Assembly (NCBI GenBank): GCA_019454225.1
Contig: CP075370.1
Span: 1,912,001 to 1,976,000, forward strand
DNA length: 64,000 nt
From: Paracoccaceae bacterium
Lineage (GTDB): Bacteria; Pseudomonadota; Alphaproteobacteria; Rhodobacterales; Rhodobacteraceae
Reading direction: 5' to 3'
The translations under genes and the position numbers were made by a program. The notes under the pieces are model-generated. The model saw nothing but the letters and a program-made list of their open reading frames with translations, did not search any database and was not told where the DNA came from. Below are positions 40,231 through 49,352 of the stretch, piece after piece; positions within the stretch are counted from its first letter, which is position 1, and each line of letters opens with the position of its first letter.

Positions 40231-41049
40231 ATGCCCGCACTAGCCGAACTTCTGCCCATGCTGGCTTTCCTGCTTGTCATCGGCGGCGCGGCGGGGGTCA
40301 TCGCCGGGCTGCTGGGTGTCGGGGGGGGCATCGTTCTGGTGCCGGCCTTCCTGTTCGCCTTTTCCCATCTCGGCTACGATGGGCCGGGACTGATGCAGGT
40401 CTGCCTTGGCACCTCTCTGGCAACGATCGTGTTCTCGTCCCTCCGCTCGGTGCGTCTGCATGATGCGCGGGGTGCGGTCGACCGTGGCCTGCTGCGTCAG
40501 ATATCGCCCGCCGTTGTGCTGGGCGCGGTGCTCGGAACGGCAACCGCGATGGAGCTTCGGACCGAGACCCTGCAGGCGGTGTTCGGTGTCCTGGCGATGA
40601 TCGCCGGGCTGTATCTCGCGTTTGGTCGGGCGCAGTGGCGACTTGCGGCGGCGATGCCCAGTGGAGCGCGGCTCTACGGCTATGGCGGCGCCCTGGGCTA
40701 TGTTGCGGTTCTGATGGGCATCGGAGGCGGCACATTCGGCGTGCCGCTGATGACCCTGCACGGCATGGCGATCCATCGCGCCATCGGCACGGCGGCGGGG
40801 CTGGGCCTGGTCATCGCGGTGCCCGCTGTCGCGGGGTTCCTGTTCGTGTCGGTGGCGCAACCGCCGCCGATGACCGTGGGCGCGGTGAACATTCCGGCCT
40901 TCCTGGCGGTGATCGGAACCACGATGATCACCACGCCCTGGGGCGCGCGGCTGGCACATCGCATGGACGCGGGGCGGCTGAAGCGCATATTCGCGGTGTT
41001 CATTCTGATCGTCGCGGTCAACATGCTGCGCAAGTCGATGGGGTGGTAG
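40231..41049 (+). CDS. TauE/SafE-family membrane permease
   Basis: A 272-aa protein with about eight hydrophobic segments and the duplicated glycine-rich motifs of the family: GVIAGLLGVGGGIVLVPAFL at residues 23-42 and LMGIGGGTFGVPLMTLHG in the second half. Members move sulfite, sulfoacetate or other organosulfur anions, or are uncharacterised. There is no sulfur-metabolism gene nearby, so the substrate cannot be assigned. Confidence 0.88.
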   Translation: MPALAELLPMLAFLLVIGGAAGVIAGLLGVGGGIVLVPAFLFAFSHLGYDGPGLMQVCLGTSLATIVFSSLRSVRLHDARGAVDRGLLRQISPAVVLGAVLGTATAMELRTETLQAVFGVLAMIAGLYLAFGRAQWRLAAAMPSGARLYGYGGALGYVAVLMGIGGGTFGVPLMTLHGMAIHRAIGTAAGLGLVIAVPAVAGFLFVSVAQPPPMTVGAVNIPAFLAVIGTTMITTPWGARLAHRMDAGRLKRIFAVFILIVAVNMLRKSMGW

Positions 41050-41100
41050 GCGGTCCGTCGGCATGATGCCGAGCCCGCCTTGACTCGAGGGGAGGCGGCG

Positions 41101-42012
41101 ATGCGCCGGATCGCGAAGGGCATGCTCCTGGTGCTGGCGGCGCTGGCGCTGGTCGCCTGCGGGCTGCATGTGGCGCAATCGGGCAACCCGGCCCTGCCGC
41201 CGCGTCCGGACGGCGCGCTGCGCGTCGCGACGCTGAACGTCCACTATATCCTGGCAAACCGTGCCACGGGTGCGTGGTCACTGGCAGACTGGGACCGGCG
41301 CAGGGAACCGCTCGACCTGGCGTTCAAGGCAACCGGTGCCGACATCGTCGCATTTCAGGAAATGGAAAGCTTTCGGGGCGGGGACGAGGACAGCGACAAC
41401 ATTGCCCGCGCCTGGCTGCTGGCGCGGAACTCGGGCTATGCGGCGGCGGCGATCGGTGACTGGCGGGTCTTTCCTTCGACCCAGCCGATCTTCTACCGGC
41501 GCGACCGCCTGCGCCTGATGGACCAGGGCTGGTTCTTCTTTTCGACGACGCCCGATGTGATCTACTCCCGCACCTTCAACGGATCATGGCCCGCCTTCGC
41601 ATCATGGGCCGATTTCCTGCCGCTGGATGGAGGGCGCCGCATCCGCGTCGTCAATGTGCATTTCGAGCACCGCAGCCGGTCGAACCGGCATCTCTCTGCG
41701 GCACTGGTCGCCGAAAGGCTCGCCCCGATGCTGACGGCGGGCGAACCGGTGATCCTGGCAGGCGACCTGAACGATATTGCCGGAACCCGGACCCTGGCCA
41801 TCCTGCAGGATGCGGGGTTTTCCTTCCTGCCGGTGCAGGGCGCCACATTTCACCTGAACGGGGGTCTGAACCTGTTGCCCGCGATCGATCACATTGCGCT
41901 CGCCGGGCCGCTGCGGGCGGCGGGTGCGCCCACAGTGCTGCGGCAGAGGTTCGGCGGCGAATGGCCCAGCGACCACTATCCTGTGGTGGCCGATGTGACG
42001 CTGCCGGAATGA
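41101..42012 (+). CDS. Lipoprotein of the endonuclease/exonuclease/phosphatase family
   Basis: A 303-aa protein with a lipoprotein signal peptide (lipobox LVAC, cysteine at residue 20) and then an EEP fold: LRVATLNVHYI, IVAFQEMES (catalytic Glu), AGDLNDIAGTR, and the terminal SDHYPVVADV (catalytic His). It would act outside the cytoplasm on a phosphodiester or phosphomonoester. ATG 41101 has GGGGAGG upstream; the TTG at 41080 in frame is unlikely. It follows the TauE-like gene after 51 bp. Confidence 0.8.
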   Translation: MRRIAKGMLLVLAALALVACGLHVAQSGNPALPPRPDGALRVATLNVHYILANRATGAWSLADWDRRREPLDLAFKATGADIVAFQEMESFRGGDEDSDNIARAWLLARNSGYAAAAIGDWRVFPSTQPIFYRRDRLRLMDQGWFFFSTTPDVIYSRTFNGSWPAFASWADFLPLDGGRRIRVVNVHFEHRSRSNRHLSAALVAERLAPMLTAGEPVILAGDLNDIAGTRTLAILQDAGFSFLPVQGATFHLNGGLNLLPAIDHIALAGPLRAAGAPTVLRQRFGGEWPSDHYPVVADVTLPE

Positions 42013-42048
42013 AAGGGGCGCCGGCCTTGGCGCCCCTTCCCGCGATGA

Positions 42049-42735
42049 TCAGTCCCCGGCCCGGGTTAAGCCGGACCTGTAGGCAATGCCAGCCAGTGCA
42101 CCCCCGGCGAGTGGCGCCGCAATGAAGACCCACAGGTCGCCCAGTGCCTTGCCGCCCACAAGAACCGCCGGGCCGAAGGATCGGGCCGGGTTCACCGACA
42201 CGCCGGTCACGTTGATCCCGACCAGGTGGATCGCCGCCAGGGTCAGCCCGATGGCCAGCCCGGCCATGGCGCCCGGGGCACCCGATGCGGTGGCGCCGAG
42301 GATCACGGTGACGAAGATGAACGTCATCACCAGTTCGAACAGCAGTGCCGCACCGAGCGAGTACTCGCCAAGATACCCGGCGCCAAAGCCGTTCTGCCCC
42401 AGGCCATTTGTCGCCAGCGAATAGTCTGCCTTGCCGCTTGCGATGGTCAGCAGGACTGCCGCGCCGACCAGAGCCCCCGCACATTGCGCGGCCGCATAGC
42501 CAGCGAACTCGCTGATGTTCATGCGTCCCGCTGCCACCATGCCCAGCGATACGGCGGGGTTCAGATGCGCCCCGGAGATCGCGCCCAGGCCGTAGGCCGC
42601 CGCTACGATGGCCAGGCCGAAGGCCAGCGCGATGCCCATCATTCCGATCTGCGCGCCCATCAGCACCGCCGACCCGCAGCCGAAAAGCACAAGGATCAAT
42701 GTCCCAAGCCCTTCGGCGATCAGTTTCTTCGTCAT
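42049..42735 (-). CDS. aqpZ: Aquaporin Z
   Basis: A 228-aa water channel with six helices and both pore motifs: GAHLNPAVSLG and GVSVNPARSFGPAV. The opening KKLIAEGLGTLILVLFGCGSAVL matches AqpZ. ATG 42735 (MTKKL) has AGGGA with good spacing and gives the usual length of about 230; ATG 42750 would add five residues. Monocistronic, convergent with the lipoprotein gene and divergent from lipA. Confidence 0.92.
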   Translation of the reverse strand: MTKKLIAEGLGTLILVLFGCGSAVLMGAQIGMMGIALAFGLAIVAAAYGLGAISGAHLNPAVSLGMVAAGRMNISEFAGYAAAQCAGALVGAAVLLTIASGKADYSLATNGLGQNGFGAGYLGEYSLGAALLFELVMTFIFVTVILGATASGAPGAMAGLAIGLTLAAIHLVGINVTGVSVNPARSFGPAVLVGGKALGDLWVFIAAPLAGGALAGIAYRSGLTRAGD

Positions 42736-42848
42736 GGTTCCCTCGTTCATGTTGCGGGCCTTTCCGGCCCGTTGCGGCGTGGCGTCCGGTTGCCCCTGCC
42801 GTGGAATGAGCCTATGACCGCAAAAGCCATGTGTCAGGGGGAATTTCC

Positions 42849-43799
42849 TTGCGCGATCTCAAGCTGCCCGAAGGCCGTCACCCCGAAAAGGCGCATCGTC
42901 CCGATCAGGCCCAGCCCAGGAAGCCGTCCTGGATCCGGGTCAAGGCGCCGACCTCCGACGGCTACAAGGCCACGCGCGACATCATCCGCGATCAGAAGCT
43001 CGTCACCGTCTGCGAAGAGGCAGGTTGCCCCAACGTCGGCGAATGCTGGAGCCAGGGCCACGCCACCATGATGATCATGGGCGAGATCTGCACCCGGGGC
43101 TGCACCTTCTGCAACGTGGCGACCGGTCGGCCGCAGACGCTCGATGCGTTCGAGCCGGGCCGCGTTGCGCATGCCGTGGCACAGCTTGGCCTGAACCATG
43201 TGGTCGTCACGTCTGTGGACCGCGATGATCTGGCGGACGGTGGGGCGGAGCATTTCGCCCAGACGATCCGTGCCATACGCCACCGTGCGCCCGGCACGAC
43301 GATCGAGGTTCTGACCCCGGACTTCCTCAAATGCGGGCCCTCGGCGCTCGAAACCGTGGTTGCGGCGCGCCCGGACGTGTTCAACCACAACCTGGAAACC
43401 GTCCCCGGGCTTTACCCCGAGGTGCGGCCCGGAGCCCGTTACTTCCATTCGCTGCGGCTGTTGCAGCGGGTCAAGGAGCTTGATCCCGCCATGTTCACCA
43501 AATCGGGGATCATGGTGGGCCTGGGCGAGGACCGGCAGGCGGTGCTGCAGGTGATGGACGACATGCGCGCGGCGGACGTCGATTTCCTGACCATCGGCCA
43601 GTACCTGCAACCGACGCCCAAGCATCATCGGATCGACCGGTTCGTCACGCCGGACGAATTCGCCTCCTACGAACAGGCGGCACGCGGCAAGGGTTTTCTG
43701 ATGGTATCTGCGACGCCGCTCACCCGGTCGTCCTATCACGCGGGTGATGATTTCGCGGCCATGCGCGCCGCCCGCGAGGCCCGGCTGGGCCGGGGCTGA
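42849..43799 (+). CDS. lipA: Lipoyl synthase
   Basis: A 316-aa radical SAM enzyme that inserts two sulfurs into octanoyl chains on lipoate-dependent enzymes. The auxiliary cluster cysteines are C55, C60, C66 ([12 protein letters not shown]) and the SAM cluster cysteines C81, C85, C88 (CTRGCTFC). The start is set at TTG 42849 because AGGGGG lies 7 bp upstream and the product then begins [14 protein letters not shown], the usual family N terminus; an in-frame GTG at 42831 is the alternative. Confidence 0.93.
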   Translation: MRDLKLPEGRHPEKAHRPDQAQPRKPSWIRVKAPTSDGYKATRDIIRDQKLVTVCEEAGCPNVGECWSQGHATMMIMGEICTRGCTFCNVATGRPQTLDAFEPGRVAHAVAQLGLNHVVVTSVDRDDLADGGAEHFAQTIRAIRHRAPGTTIEVLTPDFLKCGPSALETVVAARPDVFNHNLETVPGLYPEVRPGARYFHSLRLLQRVKELDPAMFTKSGIMVGLGEDRQAVLQVMDDMRAADVDFLTIGQYLQPTPKHHRIDRFVTPDEFASYEQAARGKGFLMVSATPLTRSSYHAGDDFAAMRAAREARLGRG

Positions 43800-43872
43800 C
43801 CCGGGGCAACCCGCCCGCCATTGACCCCGCGCCGGGCCTCTGGCAATGCCGGGGGCAACAGGGGACGCGATC

Positions 43873-45606
43873 ATGAACCTTTTCAGTGAAATCCGTGCGC
43901 TCGTGCTGGCCGAGGTGGCGGCCATGCAGTCGGCGGGCGAACTGCCGCAGGGCCTGGACATTGCCGCGATCACGGTCGAACCGCCGCGGGACGCAGGGCA
44001 CGGCGACATGGCAACCAATGCGGCCATGGTGCTGGCCAAACCCGCCGGACTGCCGCCGCGCCAGATCGCCGAAGGGCTGGCGGCGGGGCTGGCAGCGGAC
44101 CCGCGCATCCTTGCGGCCGATGTGGCAGGGCCGGGTTTCCTGAATCTGCGGCTGAGGCCCGAGGTGTGGCAGGGCCACGTCGCCGCCGTGCTGGCGGCGG
44201 GGCCGGATTTCGGGCGGTCCGCTATTGGCGGCGGCGCGCGGGTCAACGTCGAATTCGTCAGCGCGAACCCCACCGGGCCGATGCACGTCGGCCATGTGCG
44301 CGGCGCGGTTGTCGGCGATGCGCTGGCGCGCCTTCTGGCATTCGCCGGATGGAACGTCACCCGCGAATACTACATCAACGACGGCGGCGCACAGGTCGAC
44401 GTTCTGGCGCGTTCGGCCTACGAACGCTACCGCGAGGCGCACGGCCTGTCCCCGGACATCCGCGAGGGCCTCTATCCCGGCGATTACCTGATCCCCGTGG
44501 GCGAGGCGCTGAAGGCAAGGTACGGCGACAGCCTGCTCGACAAGGGCGAGCAGTTCTGGCTGGCCGAGGTGCGCGACTTCGCGACCGGGATGATGATGGC
44601 CATGATCCGCGAGGATCTGGCGGCGCTGGGTGTCACGATGGACGTCTATTCCAGCGAGAAGGCGCTTTACGGCACCGGCAAGATCGAGGCGGCGCTGGCG
44701 CGGCTGCGCGAACAGGGGCTGATCTACGAGGGCGTTCTGGAACCGCCCAAGGGCAAGACGCCCGAGGATTGGGAGCCCCGCGAACAGACGCTGTTCCGGT
44801 CGACCGCGCATGGCGACGATGTGGATCGTCCGGTCAAGAAATCCGACGGTGGCTGGACCTATTTTGCGCCCGACATCGCCTACCACTACGACAAGGTCGA
44901 GCGCGGCTTCGATGCGCTGATCGACATCTTCGGCGCCGATCACAGCGGCTACGTGAAGCGGATGAAGGCGGCGGTCGCGGCATTGTCGGCGGGGCGCGTG
45001 CCACTGGACATCAAGCTGATCCAGCTGGTGAAGCTGTGGAAGGGCGGGGCGCCGTTCAAGATGTCCAAGCGCGCCGGAACGTTCGTCACGCTGCGCGACG
45101 TGGTGGAGGAGGTCGGCGCCGACGTCACCCGCTTCATCATGCTGACCCGCAAGAATGACGTCGCGCTGGATTTCGACTTCGACAAGGTGCTGGAACAGTC
45201 CAAGGACAACCCCGTCTTCTATGTCCAGTATGCCCATGCGCGCATCCGGTCGGTCGAACGGCGCGCGGCCGAGGCGGGGATCGGCCCGGATACGGCCTTC
45301 GATGCCACGCTTCTGTCGCATCCTTCGGAACTGGCACTGATCGCGAAGCTTGCCGAATGGCCGCGTCTGGTCGAGATCGCGGCCAGGGGGAACGAGCCGC
45401 ATCGCGTGGCCTTCTACCTTTATGAACTGGCCTCCGACCTGCACGCCCACTGGAACCGCGGCAACGACGAACCCGCGCTGCGCTTCGTGCAGGAGGGCGA
45501 TCCGGCCACAACGGCGGCGAAAATCGCCCTTGCCCGCGCCGTGGCGGTTGTGATCCGCGCTGGCCTTGCTATCCTTGGCGTCCAACCGGTGGAGGAAATG
45601 CGCTGA
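43873..45606 (+). CDS. argS: Arginyl-tRNA synthetase
   Basis: A 577-aa class I synthetase. The N-terminal tRNA-binding domain is followed by [17 protein letters not shown] (HIGH-type HVGH at 138-141), KMSKR (KMSKS-type) and a C-terminal anticodon-binding helical domain ([17 protein letters not shown]). ATG 43873 (MNLFSEIR) is chosen over an in-frame start at 43846. First gene of an argS, SPOR, nagZ, scpA, scpB run on one strand. Confidence 0.96.
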   Translation: MNLFSEIRALVLAEVAAMQSAGELPQGLDIAAITVEPPRDAGHGDMATNAAMVLAKPAGLPPRQIAEGLAAGLAADPRILAADVAGPGFLNLRLRPEVWQGHVAAVLAAGPDFGRSAIGGGARVNVEFVSANPTGPMHVGHVRGAVVGDALARLLAFAGWNVTREYYINDGGAQVDVLARSAYERYREAHGLSPDIREGLYPGDYLIPVGEALKARYGDSLLDKGEQFWLAEVRDFATGMMMAMIREDLAALGVTMDVYSSEKALYGTGKIEAALARLREQGLIYEGVLEPPKGKTPEDWEPREQTLFRSTAHGDDVDRPVKKSDGGWTYFAPDIAYHYDKVERGFDALIDIFGADHSGYVKRMKAAVAALSAGRVPLDIKLIQLVKLWKGGAPFKMSKRAGTFVTLRDVVEEVGADVTRFIMLTRKNDVALDFDFDKVLEQSKDNPVFYVQYAHARIRSVERRAAEAGIGPDTAFDATLLSHPSELALIAKLAEWPRLVEIAARGNEPHRVAFYLYELASDLHAHWNRGNDEPALRFVQEGDPATTAAKIALARAVAVVIRAGLAILGVQPVEEMR

Positions 45607-45655
45607 GGCAAGGCGCCTGCCGGGAACGGGCACAGTAGAACGAGTTTCGGGGGGA

Positions 45656-45671
45656 TGCGGGAAAACCCGCA
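45656..45671 (+). other. Hairpin before the SPOR gene
   Basis: TGCGGG-AAAA-CCCGCA lies in the 90-bp gap between argS and the SPOR gene. It covers the upstream ATG at 45655, which argues that translation begins at 45697. It may weaken read-through from argS. Confidence 0.45.
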
Positions 45672-45696
45672 CCGATCCGGGGCCGAGAGGCAGAGC

Positions 45697-46689
45697 ATGG
45701 CAGAAGTTGACTTCGATCGGTTCGAAGCGGATTCGCCCTTGGGCGTTTCCCACGGCGTGATGGCGCGGACAGTCAGTCTGGTGGCGGCGGGGCTTTCGGT
45801 GGCGCTGGTGCTGGGACTGGGCGCATGGGGCTACAAGCTTGCGGTGCGCGACGTGTCGGGTGTGCCGGTGGTGCGCGCGATGGAGGGGCCGATGCGCGTG
45901 GCCCCCGAAGCCCCCGGAGGCGAGATCGCCGCCCACATGGGCCTTGCCGTGAACGAGGTCGCAGCCGCCGGCGCGGCGACGGGCCCGGCCGACCGGCTGG
46001 TCCTTGCCCCCGCACCCGTCGATCTGGCCGACGAGGATCTGGCCGGCACGCTGGCCGCGCTGGCGGCGCCGGTGTCGGGCCGGGCCGAGGGTGCGGTCGC
46101 GCTGGAACTGCCACCAATGCCCGCCGCGCCGTCCGCCCCAGTCACGCAGGAGGATGCCATCGCCGCCGCCCTGGCCGAAGCACTGGGGCAGGACGCGGAC
46201 GCTGTGGCGCGGCTGTCGGACACCGCGACAGCCTTGTCCGGGTCGCTCGACGGTTCGGGCCAGGTGGCCGAGCCGGTGCTGCGCCTTGGCCCCGGGATGC
46301 CGCGCGGCGCCGTCGCCTCGGCCGTGCGCCCAAGGCCCCGTCCGGGCAGCCAGGCCGAACCGGCGGCGCGTGCCAATGTCGAACCGACGGCACTGGCCGC
46401 CGCACCGGCGGCCGAGGTCGACGCCGCCAGCCTTTCGCCCGGAATGCGTCTGGTTCAGCTTGGCGCCTTCGAAACGGCCGATCTCGCGCGTGCCGAATGG
46501 GACCGCGTGGCGATCCGTTTCGGCGATCTCATGGCAGGCAAGGCGCGCGTGGTGCAGGAGGCGCAGTCGGGCGGCCGGGCGTTCTGGCGCCTGCGCGCGC
46601 AGGGTTTCGAGTCCGAGGCCGACGCGCGCCGGTTCTGTGCCGTCCTGCTTGCCGAACAGACAGCCTGTATCCCGGTTACCCTGCGGTGA
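45697..46689 (+). CDS. SPOR-domain cell-envelope protein
   Basis: A 330-aa protein: short cytoplasmic N terminus, one membrane segment (VSLVAAGLSVALVLGLGAWGY), a long alanine/proline-rich periplasmic linker, and a C-terminal SPOR domain from about residue 248 (MRLVQLGAFETADLARAEW). SPOR domains bind denuded septal peptidoglycan, so a role in division or wall remodelling is likely. GAGAGG precedes ATG 45697. Its stop overlaps the nagZ start by one base, matching the wall-recycling theme. Confidence 0.82.
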   Translation: MAEVDFDRFEADSPLGVSHGVMARTVSLVAAGLSVALVLGLGAWGYKLAVRDVSGVPVVRAMEGPMRVAPEAPGGEIAAHMGLAVNEVAAAGAATGPADRLVLAPAPVDLADEDLAGTLAALAAPVSGRAEGAVALELPPMPAAPSAPVTQEDAIAAALAEALGQDADAVARLSDTATALSGSLDGSGQVAEPVLRLGPGMPRGAVASAVRPRPRPGSQAEPAARANVEPTALAAAPAAEVDAASLSPGMRLVQLGAFETADLARAEWDRVAIRFGDLMAGKARVVQEAQSGGRAFWRLRAQGFESEADARRFCAVLLAEQTACIPVTLR

Positions 46690-47696
46690 TGTCTGCGGGC
46701 GCCACGATACTGGGCTGTGCCGGGCGCGACCTTTCGGCGGATGAGGCGGCGTTCTTCCGCGAGGCTGATCCCTGGGGCTTCATCCTGTTCGCCCGCAACG
46801 TCGAAAGCCCGGCGCAGCTGCGCCGCCTGACAGGCGACCTGCGCGATGCGGTCGGGCGGAATGCGGTCGTGATGACCGATCAGGAAGGCGGCCGCGTGCA
46901 GCGGTTGCGTGCCCCGCACTGGCGCGAATGGTCGCCCCCCCTGACGCTGGCTGCGGCGGCGGGGCCGCAGGCGCCGCGCGCCTTCTGGCTGCGGTCGCGC
47001 CTGATCGCGCATGAACTGCGCGCCTGCGGCATCGACGCCAATGCCTCGCCCTGCCTCGATCTGGCACGCCCGGAAACGCATCCCTTCCTGCTGAACCGCT
47101 GCCTCGGGTCCGACCCCGCCACCGTCGCCGCGATCGGCCGTGCCGTGGCCGAGGCGCATCTGTCCGGCGGCGTGCTGCCCGTGGCCAAGCACATGCCGGG
47201 CCATGGGCGCGGCACCGCCGACAGCCACCACCACCTGCCCGAGACCGGCGCGGCGCTGCCGGAACTGGAAGCGACGGATTTCGCGCCGTTCGCCGCGCTT
47301 GCCGACCTGCCGATGGCAATGACCGCGCATCTGGTGTTCCGCAGCATCGACAGCGCCCCTGCCACGACCTCGCCCGCGCTGATCGCGCTGATCCGCCACC
47401 GGATCGGTTTCGGCGGGCTACTGATGACCGACGATCTGTCGATGCACGCGCTGTCGGGTGATGTGGGCAGCCGGGCCGCTGCCGCCCTCGCGGCAGGCTG
47501 CGACATCGCGCTGCACTGCAACGGCAAGCGCCCCGAGATGGAACGCGTCGCCGAAGCCGCCGGACGCCTGTCGGCGGTGGCGGCTGATCGTGCGGCCCGC
47601 GCCATTGCGGCACGGCAGTTGCCCGACCCCGTTGACATCCCCGCGCTCGAGGCCGAACTTCGGGGCCTTGCTGGCGGGGTGGCCCTTGGCGGATGA
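46689..47696 (+). CDS. nagZ: Beta-N-acetylhexosaminidase
   Basis: A 335-aa family 3 glycoside hydrolase of the cytoplasm that releases GlcNAc from anhydromuropeptides during wall recycling. Visible hallmarks are FARNVESPAQL, VMTDQEGGRVQRL, KHMPGHGRGTADSHHHLP (catalytic Asp-His dyad) and MTDDLSM, whose first Asp is the nucleophile. It starts within the stop of the SPOR gene (TGATG) and overlaps scpA by 11 bp. Confidence 0.93.
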   Translation: MSAGATILGCAGRDLSADEAAFFREADPWGFILFARNVESPAQLRRLTGDLRDAVGRNAVVMTDQEGGRVQRLRAPHWREWSPPLTLAAAAGPQAPRAFWLRSRLIAHELRACGIDANASPCLDLARPETHPFLLNRCLGSDPATVAAIGRAVAEAHLSGGVLPVAKHMPGHGRGTADSHHHLPETGAALPELEATDFAPFAALADLPMAMTAHLVFRSIDSAPATTSPALIALIRHRIGFGGLLMTDDLSMHALSGDVGSRAAAALAAGCDIALHCNGKRPEMERVAEAAGRLSAVAADRAARAIAARQLPDPVDIPALEAELRGLAGGVALGG

Positions 47697-48471
47697 CTGG
47701 GACAGCACCGAACCCGTGACGACCGCCGACCGGCTGGCGGCCGAGTCGCTGATTGTCGACGTGGATGGGTTCGAGGGTCCGCTCGACCTGCTTCTGACGC
47801 TGTCGCGGACGCAGAAGGTGGACCTGCGCCGGATATCGGTGCTGAACCTGGCGGAACAGTATCTGGCCTTCGTGGACCGTGCGCGCAGCCTGCGCATCGA
47901 GCTGGCGGCGGATTACCTGGTCATGGCCGCCTGGCTTGCCTATCTGAAATCGCGCCTGCTGCTGCCCCCGGACCCCGAGGAGGAAGGCCCCTCGGCCGAG
48001 GATCTGGCCGCGCACCTGGCCTTTCAGCTTGCACGGCTGGAAGCGATGCGCGACGCGGCCGCCCGGCTGATGGCGCGCGACCGGCTGGGGCGGGACCGCT
48101 TTGTCCGTGGCCTGCCCGAGGATGTCGTGCGGCTGCGGAAGGTGCATTTCGGCGCAACGCTGATGGACCTGATGCGCGCCTATGCCCGCATCCGCACCAA
48201 GGACGAGTTCCGCCCCTACGCCATGGAGCGCGACCATGTCTTCACCATGGAGCAGGCGCTTGACCGGCTGCGTGGCCTGATCGGTCACGCTGCACAGTGG
48301 TCGGATCTTGCCTCGTTCCTGCCCGAAGGTTGGGGCGGGCATCCGATGCGGCGGCGATCGGCCACGGCGGCGCATTTCGCGGCGATCCTCGAACTGGCCA
48401 AGCGCGGGCATGTCGACCTGCGGCAGGCCGATACCTTTGCCCCCCTGATGATCCGGCGGCGCGAGACATGA
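47686..48471 (+). CDS. scpA: Segregation and condensation protein A
   Basis: A 261-aa kleisin partner of SMC. The start of the conserved region is VDGFEGPLDLLLTLSRTQKVDLRRI, followed by YLVMAAWLAYLKSRLLLP and a C-terminal winged-helix region. No ATG is available; TTG 47686 is chosen because GGGGTGG lies just upstream and it gives a normal N terminus (MADDWDS), overlapping nagZ by 11 bp. A GTG at 47716 is an alternative. ScpA bridges SMC heads together with ScpB in chromosome compaction. Confidence 0.9.
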   Translation: MADDWDSTEPVTTADRLAAESLIVDVDGFEGPLDLLLTLSRTQKVDLRRISVLNLAEQYLAFVDRARSLRIELAADYLVMAAWLAYLKSRLLLPPDPEEEGPSAEDLAAHLAFQLARLEAMRDAAARLMARDRLGRDRFVRGLPEDVVRLRKVHFGATLMDLMRAYARIRTKDEFRPYAMERDHVFTMEQALDRLRGLIGHAAQWSDLASFLPEGWGGHPMRRRSATAAHFAAILELAKRGHVDLRQADTFAPLMIRRRET

Positions 48472-49112
48472 CCGAGGCGCCCGAACCCGGCCTGTTCGCA
48501 GCCCCGCCCCTGGCCGAGCAGGAGCGGATGATCGAGGCGATGCTCTTTGCCTCGGCCGAACCCGTGACGCTGGCGGATCTTGCCGCGCGGATGCCACATG
48601 GCTGCGATCCGGCCGAGGCGATGGTGCTGCTGCGCCGCCGGTACGAGGGCAGGGGGGTCAACCTGGTGCGCGTGGGCGATGCCTGGGCCTTCCGCACGGC
48701 CGCCGATCTGGGCTTCCTGATGCAGAAGGACGTGGTCGAGCACCGCAAGCTGTCGCGGGCGGCAATCGAGACGCTGGCGATCGTGGCCTATCATCAGCCC
48801 GTGACCCGCGCCGAGATCGAGGAAATCCGCGGGGTGGCGGTCAGCCGGGGCACCATCGACCAGTTGCTTGAAATGGACTGGATCCGCTTCGGCCGCCGCC
48901 GCATGTCCCCGGGGCGCCCGGTCACCTTCGTGGTCACCGAGGCGTTCCTCGATCACTTCGGCCTGGAGACCGCGCGCGATCTGCCTGGGCTGAAGGACCT
49001 GCGCGCGGCGGGCCTGCTTGACAGTCGCCCGCTTCCGTCCGGCATGGGCGGATCGGGCGAGGACGACGATGACGCCGGGACCACCGGCCAGAGCGAGATG
49101 TTCGAGGAGTAG
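48468..49112 (+). CDS. scpB: Segregation and condensation protein B
   Basis: A 214-aa protein with two winged-helix domains (RMIEAMLFASAEPVTLADLA; LSRAAIETLAIVAYHQPVTRAEIEEIRG) and an acidic tail (GEDDDDAG). It binds ScpA in the SMC complex. The ATG overlaps the scpA stop (ATGA). The 70-aa basic protein follows after 3 bp. Confidence 0.93.
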   Translation: MTEAPEPGLFAAPPLAEQERMIEAMLFASAEPVTLADLAARMPHGCDPAEAMVLLRRRYEGRGVNLVRVGDAWAFRTAADLGFLMQKDVVEHRKLSRAAIETLAIVAYHQPVTRAEIEEIRGVAVSRGTIDQLLEMDWIRFGRRRMSPGRPVTFVVTEAFLDHFGLETARDLPGLKDLRAAGLLDSRPLPSGMGGSGEDDDDAGTTGQSEMFEE

Positions 49113-49115
49113 GGC

Positions 49116-49328
49116 ATGGATTTCGGCGGCGTCATCCGGATGATCATCAACCGCTTCCTGCGGCGCGGGGTCAATACCGCGATCAACAAGGGCATTCGCC
49201 ATACGGCGGCGAAGGGCAAGGCGCCCAAGGACATGACACCGGCCGAGCGCGATCAGGCGGCGCGCGGGCGCGAACTTGCCAAGCGGGCACGGCAGGCGGC
49301 CCGCGTCACCCGGCGGCTGGGCAAGTAG
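49116..49328 (+). CDS. Small basic protein downstream of scpB
   Basis: A 70-aa protein very rich in Arg and Lys: MDFGGVIRMIINRFLRRG, then a basic tail ending VTRRLGK. It has a short amphipathic N-terminal helix and no cysteine or known motif. Three bases separate it from scpB, so it belongs to the same operon. In related genomes tat genes often follow scpB; this protein is not TatA-like. A DNA- or membrane-associated role is possible, but function is unknown. Confidence 0.7.
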   Translation: MDFGGVIRMIINRFLRRGVNTAINKGIRHTAAKGKAPKDMTPAERDQAARGRELAKRARQAARVTRRLGK

Positions 49329-49352
49329 CACCGGGCCCTGCGCAGGGGCCTG

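Noticed and set aside
43720-45936. 738-codon open frame antisense to argS
   Set aside because: A shadow in third-position GC; argS carries HVGH and KMSK motifs in the other strand.
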